Shown: positions 10,933-20,522 of the stretch, in pieces
Position numbering within the stretch: the first letter of the stretch is position 1
How the letters are laid out: the number at the start of each line of letters is the position of its first letter
Assembly (NCBI GenBank): GCA_021802555.1
Contig: JAJZRU010000007.1
Coordinates: 43,697 to 107,696 of the forward strand
Reading direction: 5' to 3'
Origin: Pseudomonadota bacterium
GTDB lineage: Bacteria > Pseudomonadota > Gammaproteobacteria > Burkholderiales > Thiobacillaceae
Length of the DNA: 64,000 nucleotides
The notes under the pieces: generated by a model
The model's database searches: none
Told to the model about the DNA's origin: nothing
Seen by the model: only the letters and a program-made list of their open reading frames with translations
Made by a program: the position numbers and the translations under genes

Positions 10933-11463
10933 ATGGAAGAAGAAGTTCCGGTTGAGATCGAAGAAGAGGCCGCCGAGAGAAAAAAAGGCGGCGGCAAGAA
11001 AAAATTCATCTTGCTGCTCGTTCTGTTTATGCTTGCCGGCGGCGGGGCTGCATGGTGGTTCCTGCTGCGCCCGCAGACGGCGCCCAGCCCGGAGGCCCTG
11101 GCGGCAGAGAAGGAAAAGCACATGCATTTCATCTCGCTGGAGCCGTTCGTCACGAATCTGGCGAGTCAGGACGGGAGCATGCATTATCTGCAGGTGAAGA
11201 TCGATCTGAAGACCTATGATTCCAAGGCCGACGAGCAGGTGACGACGATGATGCCCGAGATACGCAACGTCATCCTCAAGATACTGGCCGGCCAAGCGGC
11301 CAATCAGGTGGGCACGGTGGCGGGCCGCGAGGCGCTGCGCGGACAGATCCTGGCCGCGGTGAACGAATTGCTGGCGACGCGCGGCGGCATCCTGCCCGCC
11401 CCCAAAGCTGCCAAGTCAGCGCCCATCGCGGGCGTTTATTTCACGGCGTTCGTGGTGCAGTAA
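10933..11463 (+). CDS. fliL: Flagellar basal-body protein FliL
   Basis: A 176-residue inner-membrane protein: a charged cytoplasmic N-terminus with a Lys-rich patch (KKGGGKKK), one membrane segment (FILLLVLFMLAGGGAAWWFLL, about residues 31-51) and a periplasmic SPFH-like domain including LEPFVTNL and YLQVKIDLKTYD. FliL rings surround the stator units and support torque under load. The stop codon overlaps the fliM start by one base (TAATG). Confidence 0.93.
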   Translation: MEEEVPVEIEEEAAERKKGGGKKKFILLLVLFMLAGGGAAWWFLLRPQTAPSPEALAAEKEKHMHFISLEPFVTNLASQDGSMHYLQVKIDLKTYDSKADEQVTTMMPEIRNVILKILAGQAANQVGTVAGREALRGQILAAVNELLATRGGILPAPKAAKSAPIAGVYFTAFVVQ

Positions 11464-12470
11464 TGGTCAAGGAAGTTTTATCCCAGGAAGAGGTCGATGC
11501 CCTGTTCCAGGGAATGCAGGGCGAGGACGAGCAGGCCGAGCGGGAGCCGCCGCAGGAAGGCGGGGTGCGCCCCTATGACCTGGCCAACCAGGACCGCATC
11601 GTGCGCGGGCGCATGCCGACCCTGGAGGTCATCAACGAGCGCTTCGCGCGGCTGTGGCGGGTGAGCCTGTTCAACTTCCTGCGCCGCGCCGCGGAGATTT
11701 CCGTGGCCGGCGTGCGTGTCATGAAATATGGCGAGTTCACGCGCAACCTGGTGGTGCCCAGCAACCTCAATCTGGTGCAGATCAAGCCGCTGCGCGGAAC
11801 GTCGCTGTTCATCATCGACCCCCGCCTGGTGTTTACGGTCGTGGACAATTTCTTCGGCGGCGACGGGCGCTTCCACGCGCGCATCGAGGGGCGCGATTTC
11901 ACGGCCCTGGAACAGCGCATCATCCGCCGCATGCTCGACATGGTGTTCCGCGACTACCGCACCGCGTGGAAGCCGGTGCTGGCGCTGGAGCCCGAATTGA
12001 CCCGCTCGGAGGTCAATCCGCAGTTCGTCAACGTGGCCACGCCCACCGAAGTGGTGATCGTCTCGACCTTCAACGTCGAGATCGAGGGCGGCGGCGGCAG
12101 CTTCCATGTCTGCATCCCGTACAGCATGGTGGAGCCGATACGCGACCAGCTCACCACCGGCATGACCGCCGACCGCACCGAAGTCGATCAGCGCTGGATG
12201 CGCGCCTTGCAGGGCGAAATGCGGGAAGCCGAAATAGAGATCGAAGTCGAATTGCTGCAGTGCGAGGTCCTGGTCAAGGATCTGCTCGCCCTGCGCGTAG
12301 GGGATGTCATACCCGTGGAGATGCCCGAGAACGTGGTGGCCCGGGTCGACCATATCCCCATCTTGGAGGCCGCCTATGGGGTGCGCGACGGACGCTATGC
12401 CCTGAAGGTCAAACAGCACCTCATGCTGGAGGGCGACGCGGCGCAATTGCAAAGGAAATTCTATGGCTGA
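11463..12470 (+). CDS. fliM: Flagellar motor switch protein FliM
   Basis: A 335-residue C-ring protein. The N-terminal LSQEEVDALFQG is the CheY-P binding peptide; the middle CheC-like domain carries NFLRRAAEISVAGVRVMKYGEF; the C-terminal SPOA domain (about 255-330) interlocks with FliN. The CheY-binding motif is intact although no cheY is in this window, so chemotaxis genes must be elsewhere. It overlaps fliN by 8 bp. Confidence 0.96.
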   Translation: MVKEVLSQEEVDALFQGMQGEDEQAEREPPQEGGVRPYDLANQDRIVRGRMPTLEVINERFARLWRVSLFNFLRRAAEISVAGVRVMKYGEFTRNLVVPSNLNLVQIKPLRGTSLFIIDPRLVFTVVDNFFGGDGRFHARIEGRDFTALEQRIIRRMLDMVFRDYRTAWKPVLALEPELTRSEVNPQFVNVATPTEVVIVSTFNVEIEGGGGSFHVCIPYSMVEPIRDQLTTGMTADRTEVDQRWMRALQGEMREAEIEIEVELLQCEVLVKDLLALRVGDVIPVEMPENVVARVDHIPILEAAYGVRDGRYALKVKQHLMLEGDAAQLQRKFYG

Positions 12471-12894
12471 GACAGAACAATCCGGCGCGCCGGCCGACGC
12501 CGGCTCCCCGGACCCGGCGGATGACTGGGCCGCCGCCCTGGCGGAGCAGGGGGCTCCGGCCACCGCCCCCGCCGAGGCGGCGCGCCCGGCTTCCTTCCAG
12601 GAACTGAAAGCCGAAACACCGCTGGGGCCGGTGGAGGAGAAGCTGGAACTGGTGATGGACATCCCGGTGACCCTGTCGGTCGAACTGGGGCGCACCAAGA
12701 TCCAGATACGCGAGCTGCTCCAGCTGGCCCAGGGGTCGGTGGTCGATCTCGACCGTTTGGCCGGCGAGCCCATGGACGTGCTGGTCAACGGTTTTCTCAT
12801 CGCGCGCGGCGAAGTGGTATTGGTGAACGACAAGTTCGGCATACGCCTGACCGACATCATCAGCCCCACGGAGCGCGCCAAGCGCCTCGCCTGA
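12463..12894 (+). CDS. fliN: Flagellar motor switch protein FliN
   Basis: A 143-residue protein with a variable acidic, Ala/Pro-rich first half and a C-terminal SPOA domain (about 62-138: LVMDIPVTLSVELGRTKI, then VVDLDRLAGEPMDVLVNG). It builds the bottom of the C ring with FliM and docks FliH-FliI. A 102-bp gap follows before fliO, the largest inside this part of the operon. Confidence 0.95.
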   Translation: MAETEQSGAPADAGSPDPADDWAAALAEQGAPATAPAEAARPASFQELKAETPLGPVEEKLELVMDIPVTLSVELGRTKIQIRELLQLAQGSVVDLDRLAGEPMDVLVNGFLIARGEVVLVNDKFGIRLTDIISPTERAKRLA

Positions 12895-12945
12895 GGCGCG
12901 GCACCCGCGGCGGCGCCTGCGCGGCGCCGTCCGCCGGCGCGGCGT

Positions 12946-12992
12946 AAAAAAACCGTCGCCGCTTTTTTTCCCCTCGTCAAAAAAACGTCGCC
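12946..12992 (+). repeat. A-tract direct repeat in the fliN-fliO gap
   Basis: AAAAAAACCGTCGCC (12946-12960) and AAAAAAACGTCGCC (12979-12992) flank a T7 run (12963-12969). The first A7 can pair with the T7. The composition stands out against the surrounding GC-rich DNA. It could be a weak processing or attenuation site; no classical terminator stem is visible. Confidence 0.4.
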
Positions 12993-12996
12993 TGCC

Positions 12997-13353
12997 ATGG
13001 TTGCCTCCTCCGCTGCTGATCCTTTTTCCTGGCTCGAACTGCTCAAAGTATTGGCAGGGCTGCTCCTGGTCATCGTCCTCATGGTTGCAGCGCTTTGGCT
13101 GCTGCGCCGCGCCCAGCCTGGCACGGCGGCCGGCACGCAGCATCTGCGCGTGCTCGCCGTGCTGCCTCTGGGGCCGCGGGAACGCCTCTTGCTTATCCAG
13201 GTGGGCGGGCAGCAATTGTTGCTGGGCGCAGGCCCCCAGGGGCTGCGCACCCTGCACGTGCTGCCGGAGCCCCTGGCGTTTTCCGCGCCCGAGGCGGCCG
13301 GCTTCCCGGAATGGCTGCGCAAAGTGATGGAAAGGAGAGGTTCGAGTCCATGA
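12997..13353 (+). CDS. fliO: Flagellar biosynthetic protein FliO
   Basis: A 118-residue protein with one N-terminal membrane segment ([22 protein letters not shown], about residues 14-35) and a short cytoplasmic domain with the FliO pattern [23 protein letters not shown]. FliO is an assembly factor for the FliP ring of the export gate. The end overlaps the fliP start by 4 bp. Confidence 0.9.
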   Translation: MVASSAADPFSWLELLKVLAGLLLVIVLMVAALWLLRRAQPGTAAGTQHLRVLAVLPLGPRERLLLIQVGGQQLLLGAGPQGLRTLHVLPEPLAFSAPEAAGFPEWLRKVMERRGSSP

Positions 13354-14102
13354 GCAGAACGACGACGGCCGGCTGCATCGCCGGCCTGATACTGATGGCT
13401 CTGCCGGTGCTGGCCCCGGCGGCCGGCCTGCCGGCCTTCACCGCCACGCCCGCAGCGGGCGGCGGCACGCAATACAGCCTCAGTATCCAGACGCTGCTGT
13501 TCATGACGGCCCTGGTGTTCCTGCCCGCCATGCTGCTCATGATGACGGCCTTCACGCGCATCGTCATCGTCCTTTCCCTGCTGCGCCAGGCGCTCGGAAC
13601 ATCGCAGATGCCGCCCAACCAGATACTCGTGGGCCTCTCGCTGTTCCTCACCTTCTTCGTCATGGCGCCGGTGTTCCAGAAAATCAACGACACCGCGCTG
13701 ACGCCCCTGCTGGACAACCGGATGCCCCTCGTGCAGGCCGTGGAAACCGGCTCGGCGCCGCTCAAGCAGTTCATGCTGAGCCAGACGCGCAGCGACGACA
13801 TCGCCCTGTTCGTCAAGCTTTCGGGGCGCAAGACCCTGGCGTCGCCGCAAGCCACGCCCATGACCCTGCTCATTCCGGCCTTCGTCACCTCCGAGCTGAA
13901 GACGGCGTTCCAGATCGGCTTCATCATTTTCATTCCCTTTCTCATCATCGACATGGTGGTGGCCGCCGTGCTCATGTCCATGGGCATGATGATGCTGTCG
14001 CCGGTGACGGTGTCCTTTCCCTTCAAGCTGATGCTCTTCGTCCTGGTCAATGGCTGGGATCTGGTCATCGGCTCCCTCGTGCAGAGCTTCGCCCACCCAT
14101 GA
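13350..14102 (+). CDS. fliP: Flagellar export gate protein FliP
   Basis: A 250-residue polytopic protein with a cleavable signal-like N-terminus ([16 protein letters not shown]), then the conserved FliP core: [38 protein letters not shown] and the C-terminal [19 protein letters not shown]. Five FliP subunits form the channel core with FliQ and FliR. The start at 13350 overlaps fliO; an upstream in-frame extension lies inside fliO and is not real. It overlaps fliQ by 4 bp. Confidence 0.95.
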   Translation: MSRTTTAGCIAGLILMALPVLAPAAGLPAFTATPAAGGGTQYSLSIQTLLFMTALVFLPAMLLMMTAFTRIVIVLSLLRQALGTSQMPPNQILVGLSLFLTFFVMAPVFQKINDTALTPLLDNRMPLVQAVETGSAPLKQFMLSQTRSDDIALFVKLSGRKTLASPQATPMTLLIPAFVTSELKTAFQIGFIIFIPFLIIDMVVAAVLMSMGMMMLSPVTVSFPFKLMLFVLVNGWDLVIGSLVQSFAHP

Positions 14103-14371
14103 GCCCCGAACTCGTCACCTCCCTGGGACAGCAGGCCCTGTGGGTCATGCTGCTGGTTTCCCTGCCCCTGCTGGGCGTCGCCCTGGTGGTCGGCCTCATC
14201 ATCAGCCTGCTGCAGGCTGCCACCCAGTTGAACGAAATGACCCTGAGCTTCGTGCCCAAGATGATCGCCATCGGCGTGGCGGCGGTGCTGGCCGGCCCCT
14301 GGATGCTGCACCTGATGATGGATTTCACCATCCGCCTGTTCCAGGAAATCCCGGGGATGCTGAACGGATGA
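14099..14371 (+). CDS. fliQ: Flagellar export gate protein FliQ
   Basis: A 90-residue protein with two hydrophobic helices (about 15-38 and 55-75) and the family motif [22 protein letters not shown]. Four copies wrap the FliP/FliR core. It overlaps both neighbours by 4 bp. Confidence 0.96.
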   Translation: MSPELVTSLGQQALWVMLLVSLPLLGVALVVGLIISLLQAATQLNEMTLSFVPKMIAIGVAAVLAGPWMLHLMMDFTIRLFQEIPGMLNG

Positions 14372-15153
14372 TCACGTTCACCAGCCAGCAGCTGGCGGCC
14401 TGGATGGGGGCCTTTTTCTGGCCCTTCGTGCGCATCCTGGCGCTGTTGAGCACCGCTCCGGTGTTCGGTGCGCCCCAGGTGCCCATGCGCGTGCGCGCCG
14501 GCCTGGCGCTGGCCATCGCCGTGGCGCTCGCGCCCGCGCTGCCGGCCATGCCGACGCTGGATTTTCTCTCCGGCGCCGGGGTGGTACTGCTGCTGCAGCA
14601 AATCCTCATCGGCGCGGCCCTGGGCATGACCGTGCTGCTGGTGTTCACCACCGTGCAGTTCGCCGGCACGATCATGGGGCTGCAGATGGGCCTGGGGTTT
14701 TCCTCCCTCTTCGATCCGGTGCAGGGCGTACAGATCACTACGCTGGCGAGTTTCCTGAACCTCCTGGCCATCCTGCTTTTTTTGGGCTTCGACGGCCACA
14801 TCCTGCTGCTGGGCGTGCTGGCGCGCAGTTTCGCACTGCTGCCGGTGAGCCCGGGCATGGGCTTGGCCAGCAGCGCTTGGCACACGCTGGTGCTGGAGGG
14901 CGGCGTGATTTTCAGCCTCGGCCTGGCGCTGGCGGCGCCGGTGGTGGGCGTCCTGCTGATCGCCAACATCGGCATGGGTGTGCTGAGCAAAATGGCACCC
15001 CAGCTCAACATCTTCGCCGTGGGTTTCCCTTTGTTCTTCCTGCTCGGCTTTGCCGCGCTCTACTTCCTCATGCCCTACCTGGCGCAGGTGGTGAGGCATC
15101 TGGTGGAAATGAGCGTGGAACTGGGCGGGGCCCTCCTGCGGCAACGGGCCTGA
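14368..15153 (+). CDS. fliR: Flagellar export gate protein FliR
   Basis: A 261-residue integral membrane protein with about six hydrophobic segments, including PFVRILALLSTAPVFGAPQV and GLQMGLGFSSLFDP. A single FliR completes the FliP5-FliQ4-FliR1 gate. The start ATG overlaps fliQ; the reading frame open further upstream was rejected because it runs through fliQ. Confidence 0.95.
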   Translation: MITFTSQQLAAWMGAFFWPFVRILALLSTAPVFGAPQVPMRVRAGLALAIAVALAPALPAMPTLDFLSGAGVVLLLQQILIGAALGMTVLLVFTTVQFAGTIMGLQMGLGFSSLFDPVQGVQITTLASFLNLLAILLFLGFDGHILLLGVLARSFALLPVSPGMGLASSAWHTLVLEGGVIFSLGLALAAPVVGVLLIANIGMGVLSKMAPQLNIFAVGFPLFFLLGFAALYFLMPYLAQVVRHLVEMSVELGGALLRQRA

Positions 15154-15162
15154 GGCGGCGCC

Positions 15163-16281
15163 ATGGCGGAAGAAACGGGCCAGGAAAGATCCTTACCGGC
15201 GACGCTCAAGCGCCGCGAGGAGGCACGCAAGAAAGGCCAGGTGGCGCGCTCGCGCGAGCTCATCACCAGCCTGCTGCTGCTGGGGGTGGCGGGGCTGCTC
15301 TACCTGGGCGGCGGCGCCATATACGACGCGGCGCAGCGGCTGCTGACCGGCGGCCTGGCGATCGACCGCAGCGCCGCCATGGATCCCCAGCACGCCCTCG
15401 CGCTGGCGGGCGGCCTCTTGGGCGAGGGCGCCATGCTGCTTGCGCCCGTGCTGCTGGTGGCCATGCTGGCGAGCGTCGCGGGCGGGCTGGCCCTGGGTGG
15501 CTGGCTGTTCAGCACCGAGGCGCTGATGCCGGATTTCGGCCGCGTCAATCCGCTCACGGGCCTGCAGCGCATGTTTTCCCTGACGGGGGCGCTGGAGCTC
15601 GTCAAGGCCCTGCTCAAGGCCCTGGTGGTGGGCGTCGCGGCCATGCTCATTTTATGGGCGCTGCGCGGCCATCTGCTGGGCCTGATCCAGACCGATCCGC
15701 GCACCGCCCCGGTGGCGCTGGCCGAGCTGAGCGCGCGCACCTTTCTGTGGCTGGCGGCCGCCTCGCTGCTGGTGGCGGCCTTCGACGTGCCCTATCAAAT
15801 CTTCTCGCTCAACCGCAAGCTCAAGATGTCGCGCCAGGAAGTCCAGGACGAGGCGCGGGAAACCGAAGGCAACCCGCAGCTCAAGGCGCGCATCCGCAGC
15901 CTGCAGAAGGAGCGCGCGCGCCAGCGCATGATGGCGGCGGTGCCCAAGGCCGACGTGGTGATCACCAACCCGACCCACTACGCCGTCGCCATCGCCTACC
16001 GGGAAGGCAGGCACGGCGCCCCGGTGGTGCTCGCAAAGGGCATGGACCTGATCGCGCAGAAAATCCGCGACACCGCGCGCGAGCACGGCGTGCCGGTGGT
16101 CGAAGCGCCGCCCCTGGCGCGCGCCCTGTACCGCCACGGCGAACTGGAGCGGGAGATTCCCGTGGCCCTGTATCGCGCGGTGGCCGAACTGCTCGCCTAC
16201 GTCTACCAGCTGCGTGTCGCGCCGGAGGCGCTGCCTCCCGAGGCGTGGCAGGTTCCTGAGGACATGGACATCAAGCAATGA
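15163..16281 (+). CDS. flhB: Flagellar export switch protein FlhB
   Basis: A 372-residue protein with four membrane segments and a cytoplasmic C-terminal domain. The autocleavage motif NPTH is intact in DVVITNPTHYAVAIAY (about residue 266), so the normal substrate-specificity switch should work. The N-terminus has the basic start (TLKRREEARKKGQVARSREL). A 97-residue paralogue of the C-terminal domain is encoded at 23466. It overlaps flhA by 4 bp. Confidence 0.96.
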   Translation: MAEETGQERSLPATLKRREEARKKGQVARSRELITSLLLLGVAGLLYLGGGAIYDAAQRLLTGGLAIDRSAAMDPQHALALAGGLLGEGAMLLAPVLLVAMLASVAGGLALGGWLFSTEALMPDFGRVNPLTGLQRMFSLTGALELVKALLKALVVGVAAMLILWALRGHLLGLIQTDPRTAPVALAELSARTFLWLAAASLLVAAFDVPYQIFSLNRKLKMSRQEVQDEARETEGNPQLKARIRSLQKERARQRMMAAVPKADVVITNPTHYAVAIAYREGRHGAPVVLAKGMDLIAQKIRDTAREHGVPVVEAPPLARALYRHGELEREIPVALYRAVAELLAYVYQLRVAPEALPPEAWQVPEDMDIKQ

Positions 16282-18371
16282 ACGGCACGACTTCCGCTCC
16301 CGCCCAGGCCACGGCGCCCGTGCGCATGTGGCAGCGCCTGGACTGGCGCAACCTAGCCACGCCGCTGCTGGTCATCATGATCCTCATGATGCTGGTGGTG
16401 CCGCTGCCCACCTTCGTGCTGGACATCCTGTTCACGTTCAACATCACCCTGGCGCTGGTCATCCTGCTGGTCACGCTGTATCTGGCCAAGCCGCTGGATT
16501 TCGCCGCCTTTCCGACCGCGCTCTTGCTCACCACGCTGCTGCGCCTGTCGCTCAACGTCGCCGCGGCGCGCATCATCCTCATGTACGGCCAGAACGGCCA
16601 CGGCGCGGCGGGGGAGGTGATCGAATCCTTCGGGCAATTCGTGGTGGGCGGCAATTACGCGGTCGGCATCATCATCTTCGCCATCCTGGTCATCATCAAC
16701 TTCGTCGTCATCACCAAGGGCGCGGGGCGCATCGCCGAAGTCAGCGCCCGGTTCACCCTGGACGCCATGCCGGGCAAGCAGATGGCCATCGACGCCGACC
16801 TCAACGCCGGCCTCATCGACCAGGAGGAGGCGCGCCGCCGGCGTGCGGAAATCGGCCAGGAGGCGGACTTCTTCGGCGCCATGGACGGCGCCAGCAAGTT
16901 CGTGCGCGGCGATGCCGTGGCGGCCATCCTCATCCTGCTCATCGACCTCATCGGCGGCCTCATCATCGGCGTCTGGCAGCATGGCCTGAGCGTGGGCGAG
17001 GCGGCGCAAAACTATACTCTGCTGAGCATCGGCGACGCTCTGGTGGCGCAGATCCCGGCCCTGGTGATCTCCATCGCCGCCGGCATCGTCATCAGCAATG
17101 TCACCAGCGACCAGAACCTGGAAAGCCAGCTCAAGGGCCAGATTCTCTCCAATCCGCGCGCCCTGGGCCTGGCGGCGGCCATCCTGGGCGTCCTGGGGCT
17201 GGTGCCCGGCATGCCGCATCTGCCGTTCCTGGGCGCGGCCCTGCTGCTGGCGGGGCTGGTGCGCTACCGTGCCAAGCACGCCGCCGAGCAGGTGCCTGCG
17301 CCCGAGGCGGCCGCCGCGCCCGCGCCGGAAACGGAAGAGGTGAGCTGGGCCAGCGTCGAGCCCATCGACCCCCTGGCGCTGGAGGTGGGCTACCGGCTCA
17401 TCCCCCTCGTCGATGCCGGGCAGCAGGGCGAGCTGCTGGCGCGCATCCGCGGCGTGCGACGGAAATTCGCCCAGGAGATGGGCTTCCTCGTGCCGGCCGT
17501 GCACATACGCGACAATCTGGAGCTGCGCCCCGGCGGCTACCGCATCACGGTCAAGGGTGTGGAAGTCGGCAGCGGCGAAATCTTCCCCGACCTCCTGATG
17601 GCCATCAATCCCGGCCAGGTGCTGGGCGACCTCGCCGGCACGCCGACCACCGACCCCGCCTTCGGCCTGCCCGCGGTGTGGATCAACCGAGACAGCCGCG
17701 ATCGCGCGCAAACCCTGGGCTACACGGTGGTGGATGCGGTGACGGTGGTCGCCACCCATTTGCACCAGATCCTGCAAAGCCGCGCCGCCGAGCTGCTCGG
17801 GCGCGAGGAGGCGGAGGGGTTGCTGGCGCATCTGGCCAGCCGTTCGCCCAAGCTGGTGGAAGACCTGGTGCCCAAGCTCATCACCGTGGACCGGCTGCGC
17901 AAGGTGCTGCAAAACCTTCTGGCCGAGGGCGTGCCCATCCGCGACATGCGCAGCATTGCCGAAGTGCTGGCGGAACATGCCGGCCAGGTGAGCGACAGCG
18001 ACGAACTCACCGCCCTGGTGCGCGCCGCCCTGGGCCCCTACATCGTGCAGGCCATTTCGCCCGGCAGCCAGGAGCTGTCGGTCGCGGTGCTGGACGGTCA
18101 GTTGGAAAACCTGCTGCAGAACAACCTGCGCGCGGGGGGCGACAAGGTTCCGCTCGAACCGGGGCTGGCCCAGCACCTCATGGAAAAAGCCACCGCCGTG
18201 ATGCAGTCCATGGAATCAGGCGGGATGCAGCCCGTGCTGCTGACCGCGGCGCCGCTGCGCCAGTTCCTCGCCAAGCTGCTGGCGCGCCCCGCGCCGCGCC
18301 TGCGCGTGCTGTCCTATGCGGAAATTCCCGATCAAAAGCAAGTCCGAGTCATCGCCAGCCTGGGAGCGTAA
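16278..18371 (+). CDS. flhA: Flagellar export gate protein FlhA
   Basis: A 697-residue export-gate protein. The N-terminal half has about eight membrane helices with the FHIPEP-type signature in the first cytoplasmic loop (FTLDAMPGKQMAIDADL) and the charged LNVAAARIILM region; the C-terminal half (from about residue 355) is the nonameric ring domain that docks export chaperones. A low-complexity Ala/Pro/Glu linker joins the two (about 335-355). Confidence 0.97.
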   Translation: MNGTTSAPAQATAPVRMWQRLDWRNLATPLLVIMILMMLVVPLPTFVLDILFTFNITLALVILLVTLYLAKPLDFAAFPTALLLTTLLRLSLNVAAARIILMYGQNGHGAAGEVIESFGQFVVGGNYAVGIIIFAILVIINFVVITKGAGRIAEVSARFTLDAMPGKQMAIDADLNAGLIDQEEARRRRAEIGQEADFFGAMDGASKFVRGDAVAAILILLIDLIGGLIIGVWQHGLSVGEAAQNYTLLSIGDALVAQIPALVISIAAGIVISNVTSDQNLESQLKGQILSNPRALGLAAAILGVLGLVPGMPHLPFLGAALLLAGLVRYRAKHAAEQVPAPEAAAAPAPETEEVSWASVEPIDPLALEVGYRLIPLVDAGQQGELLARIRGVRRKFAQEMGFLVPAVHIRDNLELRPGGYRITVKGVEVGSGEIFPDLLMAINPGQVLGDLAGTPTTDPAFGLPAVWINRDSRDRAQTLGYTVVDAVTVVATHLHQILQSRAAELLGREEAEGLLAHLASRSPKLVEDLVPKLITVDRLRKVLQNLLAEGVPIRDMRSIAEVLAEHAGQVSDSDELTALVRAALGPYIVQAISPGSQELSVAVLDGQLENLLQNNLRAGGDKVPLEPGLAQHLMEKATAVMQSMESGGMQPVLLTAAPLRQFLAKLLARPAPRLRVLSYAEIPDQKQVRVIASLGA

Positions 18372-18374
18372 AGC

Positions 18375-19535
18375 GTGAAGATCAAGCGTTATACCGGCAC
18401 CTCCAGCCGTGAAATCCTGCAGCGCATGCGGCGCGAACTGGGCGCCGACGCGGTCATCCTGTCCAACCGCGAAATCGTCGGCGGGGTGGAAATCGTCGCC
18501 GCCATCGATTTCGAAGAAGTGAAAAGCGCGCTCGGGCGCACCCCGGCGGGGCCGCGTGCGGCGGCAGCTGCGGCACCCCGCGCGGCCGCCGCCCCCGCGC
18601 GGCCGGCCGCTTCGGCGCCCGCCCTGCCGCCCGCCGGCGGGGCTCCCTCGGTGCCGGCGGAAATGGCGCGCCTGTTCGCCGAAATGGCCGATCTGCGCCG
18701 GCTGCTGCAAAGCGGCGGGCCGGCGCCGGCGCTGCCGCCGCAACAGGCCAGCCTGATCGAGAGCGGATTCTCCCCCGCCTTCGTTCAGGCCTGCGCGCGC
18801 GAGTTTCCGGGGCCGGACGCGCTCAAGGCCTATCTGCGCGCGCATCTGCCGCTTGCGGCCGACCCCCTGGCCGGCGGCGGCGCGCACGCTTTCATCGGTC
18901 CGACGGGGGTGGGCAAGACCACGACCATCGCCAAGCTCGCGGCGCGCCAAGTGCTGCGCCACGGCGCCGACGCCGTTGCCCTGATTACCCTGGATACCTA
19001 CCGCATCGGCGGTGTCGAACAACTGAAAATTTATGGGCGTATCCTGGGCGTGCCCGTGGCCGTGGCGCGCGGGGCGGATGAACTGGCCCGCCATCTGGCG
19101 GCATTTTCCGGACGGCGCCACGTTTTCATCGACAGCATAGGCTTGAGCCCGCGCGATGAGCGCCTCAAGGAGCAATTGTCCTGGTTGCACGGTCTGGATG
19201 CGCAGGTCGGTAATGTGCTTGTCATGACCGGCGGCATGACCAAACCGTTTTATCAGGCGCTTAGTAAATCATATGAAGATCTGGACATGGCCGGTTGCGT
19301 CATCACCAAGCTGGACGAGAGCGGCGCGCCGGGCGCGGCGCTGGAATGGCTCATGGAGCGTGCCCTGCCGCTGTGGTTCTGCACCGATGGCCAAGGCGTG
19401 CCGGAGGATATCCGCGCCGCCGACGCAGGCTATCTGGCGCGGCTGTTCCCCGCCGCTGGTGCGGAGGGCGCGGCAGCGCCTGTTTACCCCTTCAGTTCGC
19501 CCCGCGGAATGCCGTTGGCAATGCAGGGAACGTGA
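18375..19535 (+). CDS. flhF: Flagellar SRP-type GTPase FlhF
   Basis: A 386-residue GTPase that sets the cell pole for flagellar assembly. The order is an N-terminal B domain, an Ala/Pro-rich linker (about 55-100), the helical N domain and the NG GTPase domain: G1 GPTGVGKTTT, DTYRIGGVEQL, G3 region reading DSIG where Ffh/FtsY have DTAG, and G4 TKLDE. The start is GTG (18375) with GGGAG eight bases upstream. Together with FlhG it implies polar flagella. Confidence 0.94.
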   Translation: MKIKRYTGTSSREILQRMRRELGADAVILSNREIVGGVEIVAAIDFEEVKSALGRTPAGPRAAAAAAPRAAAAPARPAASAPALPPAGGAPSVPAEMARLFAEMADLRRLLQSGGPAPALPPQQASLIESGFSPAFVQACAREFPGPDALKAYLRAHLPLAADPLAGGGAHAFIGPTGVGKTTTIAKLAARQVLRHGADAVALITLDTYRIGGVEQLKIYGRILGVPVAVARGADELARHLAAFSGRRHVFIDSIGLSPRDERLKEQLSWLHGLDAQVGNVLVMTGGMTKPFYQALSKSYEDLDMAGCVITKLDESGAPGAALEWLMERALPLWFCTDGQGVPEDIRAADAGYLARLFPAAGAEGAAAPVYPFSSPRGMPLAMQGT

Positions 19536-19664
19536 GAAAACGCGCAGGAGCGAAACACAGGGCAAATGAGCTACGAGATCCATCACCAAGACCAGTACTG
19601 CGCGGCCGCCGTGCCGCGATGCGCCTGCGCAGCGGTTGATTCAGTGTTTTCTTAAGGAATGAGC

Positions 19665-20522
19665 ATGGACCAAGCCGAGGGCTTGCGCCGTATGCAGCGC
19701 CGCCCCGTCAAAGTGATCACGGTGGCCAGCGGCAAGGGCGGCGTGGGGAAAACCAACGTCGTGGGCAATCTCGCGGTGACGCTGGCCAAGGCGGGGCGTC
19801 AGGTGCTGGTCTTCGATGCCGACCTGGGGCTGGGCAATATCGATATCCTGTTCGGCCTGGCGCCCAAGCACAACATCTCCCATGTGCTGCAAGGGGAGAA
19901 AAGCATGGACGAGATCCTCGTCCAGGGGCCGCATGGCATATGGATACTACCGGCCGCGAGCGGCGTCGCCGGGCTGGCGCAACTGGATGCCCATGCCCAG
20001 GCACGGCTCATCGACGCCGTCAGCGCGCTGGACATGCCGCTGGATTACCTCCTGGTCGATTGCGCCGCCGGCATTTCCGGGGACGTGCTGACCTTCAGCC
20101 GCGCGGCCCAGGAACTCATCGTCGTGCTGGCCAACGAGCCGGCATCGGTGGCAGACGCCTACGCGCTCATCAAGGTCTTGAGCCGGCACTATGGCCAGCG
20201 GCGCTTTCATCTGCTGCCCAACATGGTGCGCGATGCGCGCGACGGCCAGGCGCTGTTCGCCAAGATTTCCGAGGTCGCCGACCGCTATCTCGACGTGGCG
20301 CTCGACTGGGTGGGCAGCATTCCGCTGGACCCGGCGGTGCGCGCCGCCGTGCGCATCCAGCGGCCGGTCGGCGACGCTTATCCCAACAGTCCGGCCGCCC
20401 TGGCCTTCGACGCCCTGGCCGCGCGGGTGCAGTCCTGGCCGCTGCCCAAGGGTCCGGGAGGACAGGTGGAATTCTTCATGAGCCAGGTGCTGAACGCCGG
20501 CGCGCATGAGGAAAGCGCATGA
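19665..20522 (+). CDS. flhG: MinD-like ATPase FlhG (FleN), flagellar number regulator
   Basis: A 285-residue ParA/MinD-family ATPase with deviant Walker A GKGGVGKTN, Walker B-type DADLGLGNID, and LLVDCAAGISGDVL. FlhG limits flagellar number by acting on FlhF and on the FlrA/FleQ class activator. The second ATG (19665) was chosen because AAGGA (19654-19658) is six bases upstream; the first ATG at 19659 directly abuts the ribosome site. A 129-bp gap after flhF holds no clear promoter. It overlaps fliA by 4 bp. Confidence 0.93.
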   Translation: MDQAEGLRRMQRRPVKVITVASGKGGVGKTNVVGNLAVTLAKAGRQVLVFDADLGLGNIDILFGLAPKHNISHVLQGEKSMDEILVQGPHGIWILPAASGVAGLAQLDAHAQARLIDAVSALDMPLDYLLVDCAAGISGDVLTFSRAAQELIVVLANEPASVADAYALIKVLSRHYGQRRFHLLPNMVRDARDGQALFAKISEVADRYLDVALDWVGSIPLDPAVRAAVRIQRPVGDAYPNSPAALAFDALAARVQSWPLPKGPGGQVEFFMSQVLNAGAHEESA